Positions 27,300-32,334 of a stretch of 32,334 nt of DNA are shown here, piece after piece. The stretch is from Chara braunii (Eukaryota > Streptophyta > Charophyceae > Charales > Characeae), in assembly GCA_003427395.1 (NCBI GenBank), contig BFEA01000467.1:388066-420399 (forward strand), read 5' to 3'. Position 1 is the stretch's first letter. Each line of letters begins with the position of its first letter. The notes under the pieces were generated by a model that saw nothing but the letters and a program-made list of their open reading frames with translations, did not search any database and had not been told where the DNA came from. Both the position numbers and the translations under genes were made by a program.

Positions 27300-30200
27300 G
27301 GGCAACGTCACCGGGACTGGTCCACGCCGAGGTACAGCCTAGGTATCAGGAACTGCAGGGGTCCAAAATACGTCTATAGGCCAGAGCATCAGAGCGAGGA
27401 CTGGTACCAAGCAGGAACTTGGTACACAGAGGAGGGTCGGGATACCGCGCCCTCTGACAGCGCTTTATGGGACTCTGGCTCGCAGGAAGATTTCGTAAAC
27501 CCTCGAGTGGTTGAGGAAGCTCGCCTAACTACCTCCGGGTTTCGCTCTCCTATCTCCGTTACCCTCGGAGATAACAAGACGCAACGCTTCTTCGATCAGA
27601 CGATCCCCGACCTCCACTTCTCCCTCACCCTCCAGCCATCGGATAGTACCCAGACGCCTAGGCGCTACCGTTCCTCCGCATGCTTCGACGTGCTGGAGAC
27701 TGGGTACGACTTTATCCTTGGCACTCCCTGGTCTCGCCGATTCCGTGGCACAGAGGCCGAATGGGCGACCGAGATACTCGTTCTCAAAACGAAGTGTGGT
27801 CAGACTCATCGTGTCTCGTTCATTGGAACCACGGGCGACACCCCGCCCGACCTACCTTCCCAGGACCCTCGTCCCTCAGGGTCCCACCCCGACATCGCGT
27901 TCACTTCCCCTCGTCAGTTTGCTCACTTCATACGACAGGAGGACGTCACGTTCTACTCAGTGAACGTCATGGATCTTCTTCGCTATGATCCACTTTGTCC
28001 CGAGGTTGAACTCATCTCTCTAGAGCCCGATCCCCCTGACCCTTCCTCCATCTTCGTGGCTCTCATCTCTATGTCCACCCGTCAGCCTGCGGATACCCCC
28101 TCCATGTCCCAGGCCTCTGAACCGTCAGCTGTCGAGTCCACACATACGTCTCGTGCCGACGCAGACGCTGAGGAACACACACGGTTCACGACAGACTTAG
28201 AGTCGGTCGTTCATGACCTGATTCGAGAGTACCGCGATGTCTTTCCCCCGTATTTCTCATACAGCGGGATTCCCCCGATGCGCGGTGTTGAGCATTCTAT
28301 CCAGCTCGTGCCTGACTATCATGTTCACCATCAGACACCGTACCGACTCTCGATCCGAGAGGCGACGGAACTCAAGCGTCAGCTTGAGAAGCTCCTTCGA
28401 CTGGGTTTCATTAAACCTAGTAACTCCCCTTGGGGTGCAACTGTCCTCTTTGCTCGCAAAGCGGACGGAACTCTCTGCCTCTGCATCGACTACCGCGACC
28501 TTAACTGTTACACGATTAAGAACAACTATCCCATGCCCCGCGCGGATGAGCTGTTTGACCGTCTGGCAGACAATCGCTTCTTCACGAAGATCGATCTTCG
28601 TAGCGGTTACCACCGGATCCGCGTTGCCGCAGAGGATCAGCCGAAGACCGCATTCCGGTTGAGCTTCGGCCACTATGAGTTCACGGTGATGCCATTCGAC
28701 CTCACCAATGCACCCGCCACCTTCCAGACGGCGATGAACGACATCTTCAGGGACATCCTTGAAGAATACGTTCTCGTATACCTGGACGACATCCTGGTCT
28801 ACAGTCGTACCTTAGAAGACCATCTCAGACACCTCCGCAATGTCCTACAACGCTTATGCAAGCATGACTTCTATTCCAAGCTCAGTAAGTGTCACTTTGC
28901 CTAGCGCAAAATGAACTTCCTAGGACACCATGTGTCTGACCAGGGTTTCCACATGGACGACGTGAAGATCACTGCTATTGCAGAGTGGCCCGTCCCCACA
29001 TCTGCCAAGCAGCTTTGCAGTTTCCTAGGCCTCACCAGCTATAATAGTAATTTTATACAGGGATACGCTAGGTATTCCTACGTCCTTACCTCTACCCTCC
29101 TCCGGAAGGACCCGCCGTGGTTTTGGACACCCCTGTGCGAGGACGCCTTTCACGCCCTCAAGAAGGCAGTAACCTGTGCGCCGGTTCTTCGCCTTCCCGA
29201 TTTTGATCGTCCCTTTATCGTCACCACCGATGCGTCAGATTTTGCAGTAGGAGCTGTCCTTTCTCAGGTGTTTCCCTCTTCTCCAGATTCACCTTACCCC
29301 CATGTTCCTCCTTTTCCCCCCCTTCCTGCTGACACTGCTTTTCGACTGACGCCTACCCTCCCACCACTTCCCTCCACTGACAGTCCTCCTGTTACTTACT
29401 CCCCGACCATCGCAGAGGATGGGACTGTCGAGGCTCGTGCTAGGGATTGCCCGATCGCTTTCTACTCCCGTTAGCTACTGCCTGCCGAGATAAACTACAC
29501 TGCCGATGAACGTGAGGTTCTCATAGTAGTTTATGCTACCCGGCATTGGCGTCATTATCTGCACGGGGCGCCCTTCACGATGCGCATGGACAACTTAGTT
29601 GTCCAGGCTTTCCTCACGAAGCCTAAGCTTTCCCCTCGACAGGCACGCTGGTGGCGTGACTTATCCGATTTCAGTTTCACCACTCAGCCCATTAAGGGTG
29701 AAACGAACCGCGTCACCGATGCCTTGTCCCACCATCCTGATCACAATCAGGAACCCATCCATCTTGCTGCCATCTCCATCACCACTGTTAATCAGTGGAT
29801 GATCGACGCGTATCGCACTCAGTACCACCACTGCCCCGATTATCGCGTCATCCACGCGACACTGCGGAGTGGCAAGACCGTTCTTTCCTACTCCCACGGG
29901 GAGAACGGCCTTGTGTACTGGCATGGTAGATCTGGTCAGGTAGAACCACGTATCTGCGTTCCCTCCACTGGACAGCTCCGCGTCCAGGCTGTAGCAGAGT
30001 TCCATAACCAGGCGGCTGCCGGTCATATGGGTTTCCACAAGACGTTGGCTCGTATTTGCCGCCTATACGTCTGGCCGAAGTCCAAGGACTTTGTCGAAGC
30101 CTACATCTAGGAGTGTCCTACCTGCCAGGAGGTGAACAATGCGAACCACCTTCCGTATGGGTTACTTCAGCCCCTACCCATACCTGAGGGTCGTTGGCAG

Positions 30201-31472
30201 TCCATCTCGATGGATTTCATTGGTCCCCTCCGCCCACCCACTGAGCGTGATCATGATGCTATCTTGGTCATTGTCGATCGCTTCACGAAGCGTGCACGTT
30301 TTGTCCCGTACCGCTATCGCATTAGCGCTCATGAGGTCGCCGACATCGTCTTCGACTGAGTCGTGAGAGATCACGACTTACCTCAGAGCATCATCTCCGA
30401 CCGTGACCCGCGCTTTACCAGCACATCCTGGCGACGCCTACACGAGGTGTACGGATCCCAGCTCCGCTTCTCATTGTCTTACCACCCTCAGACGGATGGT
30501 CAGACTGAGGTCACCAATAAAACTCTCTGTAATATCCTCCGAAAGTTTGTTAGGGATGACCAGCAGTGGGACTTACACTTAGCCCACGCGGAGATTGCGT
30601 ACAACCACGCTGTTTCGCCAGCCACGGGGATGTCGCCATTCTATTGCGACCTCGGCTACCACCCTCGCGTACCCGCGGATTTCCTACGACCATCGTGGTT
30701 GCGCCCAGACACTCGTTGCCCTCCGCTTGACGACTAGATCGCCCACATGGCGGCGATTATGAAGCGCGCACATGAGAGTTTAGCCGACTCCCAGACTCGC
30801 ATGGCCGCACGAGCGAACCGATCACGAATGAATCATCCATTCAAAGTCGGTGACGATGTGCTCGGCGACGCACGCCACTTACAGCTCGAAGCAGATACGC
30901 TTCGCAAGTTCAGGCGTCGTTTCTTCGGTCCATGCGGCATCCTTCAGGTCGTCGGTTCTGATACTGCCGCTAGTCCGGTCAGCTTCCGTGTGAAGCTACC
31001 TGATTATCTTCGACAGACTCATGTACACGATGTCTACCACGTCTCCTTGATGCGTCCTTATCGCAGACCGTCCGAGCGCTTCGTTGGACGCCCTTATGAG
31101 CGCCCTCCACCTATCATGGCGGACAAGCACGAGGAGTTCGTTGTTTCCGACATCATATCACGCCGAGTTACTGACGATACCCCTCCACGCATCGAGTACC
31201 TTGTGCGTTGGAAGGGCTACCCTGATGAGGAGGCTACTTGGGAGCCCCTCGAGCACTTGCAGCACGCCAGGATGTTGGTGCGTGCATATGATCGTGCTCG
31301 TCGTGCTGAGACATCTGCTTCTACTCAGCGGACTGACCCTCTTCCTCCTCCTCCGGCTGAGGAGATTGCTGAGGACGAGCCCGCTCCCTCTGAGGCCGTT
31401 CCTCAGCCGCAGATGGTCGCCTCCGAGCGTCCACAGCGCACTCATCGTCGCCCTTCGCGTTACGATGACTGA
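27300..31472 (+). pseudogene. Ty3/gypsy chromovirus pol (PR-RT-RH-IN-chromodomain), five stops
   Basis: One frame covers all domains with no frameshift. Protease: active-site DSG at 27471-27479 and ILGTPW at 27714-27731. Reverse transcriptase: about 28340-28900 with YLDD at 28779-28790. RNase H: TTDASD near 29223, Glu at 29508 and 29514, RMDN near 29583, and a 60-codon Pro-rich insert at 29268-29447. Integrase: His at 30003 and 30024 and C-x2-C at 30114-30125; catalytic Asp 30213, Asp 30399 and Glu 30507 (35 residues between the last two). Chromodomain near 31135-31290 (EYLVRWKGYPDEEATWEPL), then a Pro/Glu-rich tail. Stops: TAG 28902, TAG 29472, TAG 30108, TGA 30357, TAG 30735. In life the polyprotein copies the element's RNA and inserts the cDNA; the chromodomain usually targets heterochromatin. 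This copy cannot make it. Confidence 0.9.
31137..31295 (+). other. chromodomain coding segment within pol
   Basis: EFVVSDIISRRV, then the aromatic-cage type sequence YLVRWKGYP, EATWEP and LEHLQHARMLVRAY. This is the canonical order for a chromodomain fused to a chromovirus integrase C-terminus and places the element in the chromovirus branch of Ty3/gypsy. Confidence 0.85.
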
Positions 31473-32290
31473 CACTCTTATCCTCTATCTTTCCCCACTG
31501 ACTCACACCATCAGGTACTCCATCATCATCTCTTCTTTAGGATGTCAGCGTTTTGCGTCTCTGCTTCGACATCGACTCCACTGCTACTTCATCGACGTCA
31601 TCGACCACTTCGACGACTTCAACTACTTTGGACGTGACTACTTCACGTCACCACCCTACCCTGTATACTCCCTTGCCTCTGTCGCATGATGGTTCTCACT
31701 TAGCTGGGTCTCTTTGAGTTTGACTCTCCCTTGGTATCGCATAGGCATTGAGACCGTAGTGTTATCTTGGTTTCCTTGCTCCTAGATCTAGCTCCCTCTC
31801 CCAGTCGGTGAGTTGTGTGCATGTTCCCTCACTCATTGCCCTCATCACCCTAGCGCCGGCTATTGCATGCCTCCAGTTCGGCATAGCTCCACCCTATTCC
31901 AGGCTCCCCTTTTCATGATCGACCCTGCATGGTGTCACCCTTTTGTCGAGCATCACCCGCCTTGATGGTCTATCTGTTAGGGTCATTGGTTTTGTTTCGC
32001 TACCACTCTCCCACCTTGAGCCTGATGACCTATCCCACCTTCATGTGTGACTGCCCTTAGGAGTTTCGATTCTTAGGTTGCATTCACCCCCTCTGAGACC
32101 ATCCCACTCTTATTGGTTCAGCGACATGACATTATCTTGTGACATATTGCTCTTTTCCTTTCAGCACAGAGGCCACTGCCTCCAAAACCTTAGGATTGTA
32201 TCGTACTACATTTCATTTTCTGCTATTAGGTAGGATATGTATACCAGACATTTGCTTTTCTTTTGACATTATGTAGCTTAGGATCAGGGT
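31473..32290 (+). other. post-pol non-coding region
   Basis: About 820 bp between the pol stop and the putative 3' LTR. It is pyrimidine-biased and lacks convincing ORFs; the 201-codon frame crossing it is a shifted reading of the pol tail. The sequence just before 32291 (TAGGATCAGGG) could serve as a weak polypurine tract. Confidence 0.5.
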
Positions 32291-32334
32291 TGTCACGCGG
32301 GGATCCCCGGGGCCCAAGCCGGGGTAGGGGTTTC
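32291..32334 (+). mobile_element. possible start of a 3' LTR (cut by window end)
   Basis: TGTCACGCGGGGATCCCCGG begins with TG after a purine-rich stretch, as LTRs do, and contains the dyad CGGGGATCCCCG. No matching sequence was found at 16690-17030 or elsewhere in the window, so the pairing cannot be confirmed here. Confidence 0.35.

Noticed and set aside
27507-28904. Start of pol at 27507
   Set aside because: That codon is GTG in mid-frame. The frame is open from 27300 and the protease DSG motif at 27471 lies upstream, so 27507 is not a real start.
28902-30737. Stop-codon reassignment or programmed readthrough in pol
   Set aside because: Both TAG and TGA occur, five stops fall in or between essential domains, and other relics in the window also decay by stops. 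Mutation is simpler.
31084-31689. 201-residue ORF after pol
   Set aside because: It is a shifted frame over the chromodomain-coding tail and continues into the non-coding 3' region.
16690-32334. One complete LTR retrotransposon with matching ends
   Set aside because: The sequence before the primer-binding site and the putative LTR start at 32291 share no visible similarity, so the two ends cannot be paired from this window.

Overview
The window looks like repeat-dominated nuclear DNA of a plant-lineage eukaryote. The evidence is a chromodomain-bearing Ty3/gypsy (chromovirus) pol relic, a plant-type initiator-Met-tRNA primer-binding site, a LINE relic, many small terminal-inverted-repeat (TIR) elements, abundant (GA)n/(CT)n/(CA)n microsatellites and homopolymers, an Arabidopsis-type telomere-like motif, and a short run of Ns (assembly gap). 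The overall texture suggests a charophyte alga such as Chara; that is an inference from style, not a database result. I see no intact host gene that I can name, no rRNA and no canonical tRNA.

Layout. 1-4480: microsatellites, homopolymers and a family of about 110-127 bp foldback MITEs. 4478-10136: two diverged direct copies (A 4478-6920, B 7557-10136) of a 2.4-2.6 kb unit. Each has the same nested tandem repeats and a damaged ORF pair in convergent orientation, possibly an internally deleted DNA transposon. 10400-10810: a cluster of short palindromes. 11079-13920: more TIR elements, including one with an apparent 8-bp target-site duplication (TSD) and internal 36-bp palindromic tandem repeats, and a 1.3-kb element with another nested in it. 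14420-14593: a long foldback hairpin. 14785-16809 (minus): a LINE 3' coding relic with two zinc-knuckle (zf-RVT-like) modules, broken by a plus-strand poly(A) retroposon.

16690-32334 holds parts of one or more LTR retrotransposons: LTR-like DNA, a primer-binding site at 17031, a long leader with tandem repeats, a gag-like N-terminus at 19134, and, after about 7.8 kb of unrelated low-coding DNA, a pol reading frame at 27300-31472. Pol runs protease, reverse transcriptase, RNase H, integrase and chromodomain in one uninterrupted frame with five in-frame stops. The window ends inside what may be the 3' LTR. The intervening 19.5-27.3 kb contains two minus-strand ORFs of unknown identity (19734-20333 with one stop; 25312-25833 intact) and degenerate minisatellites.

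The strongest cross-cutting pattern is how these relics died. They carry point-mutation stops, mostly TAG, with few frameshifts. In one case the two copies of the duplication show directly that a TGA in one aligns with CGA in the other. This fits cytosine deamination at methylated sites.
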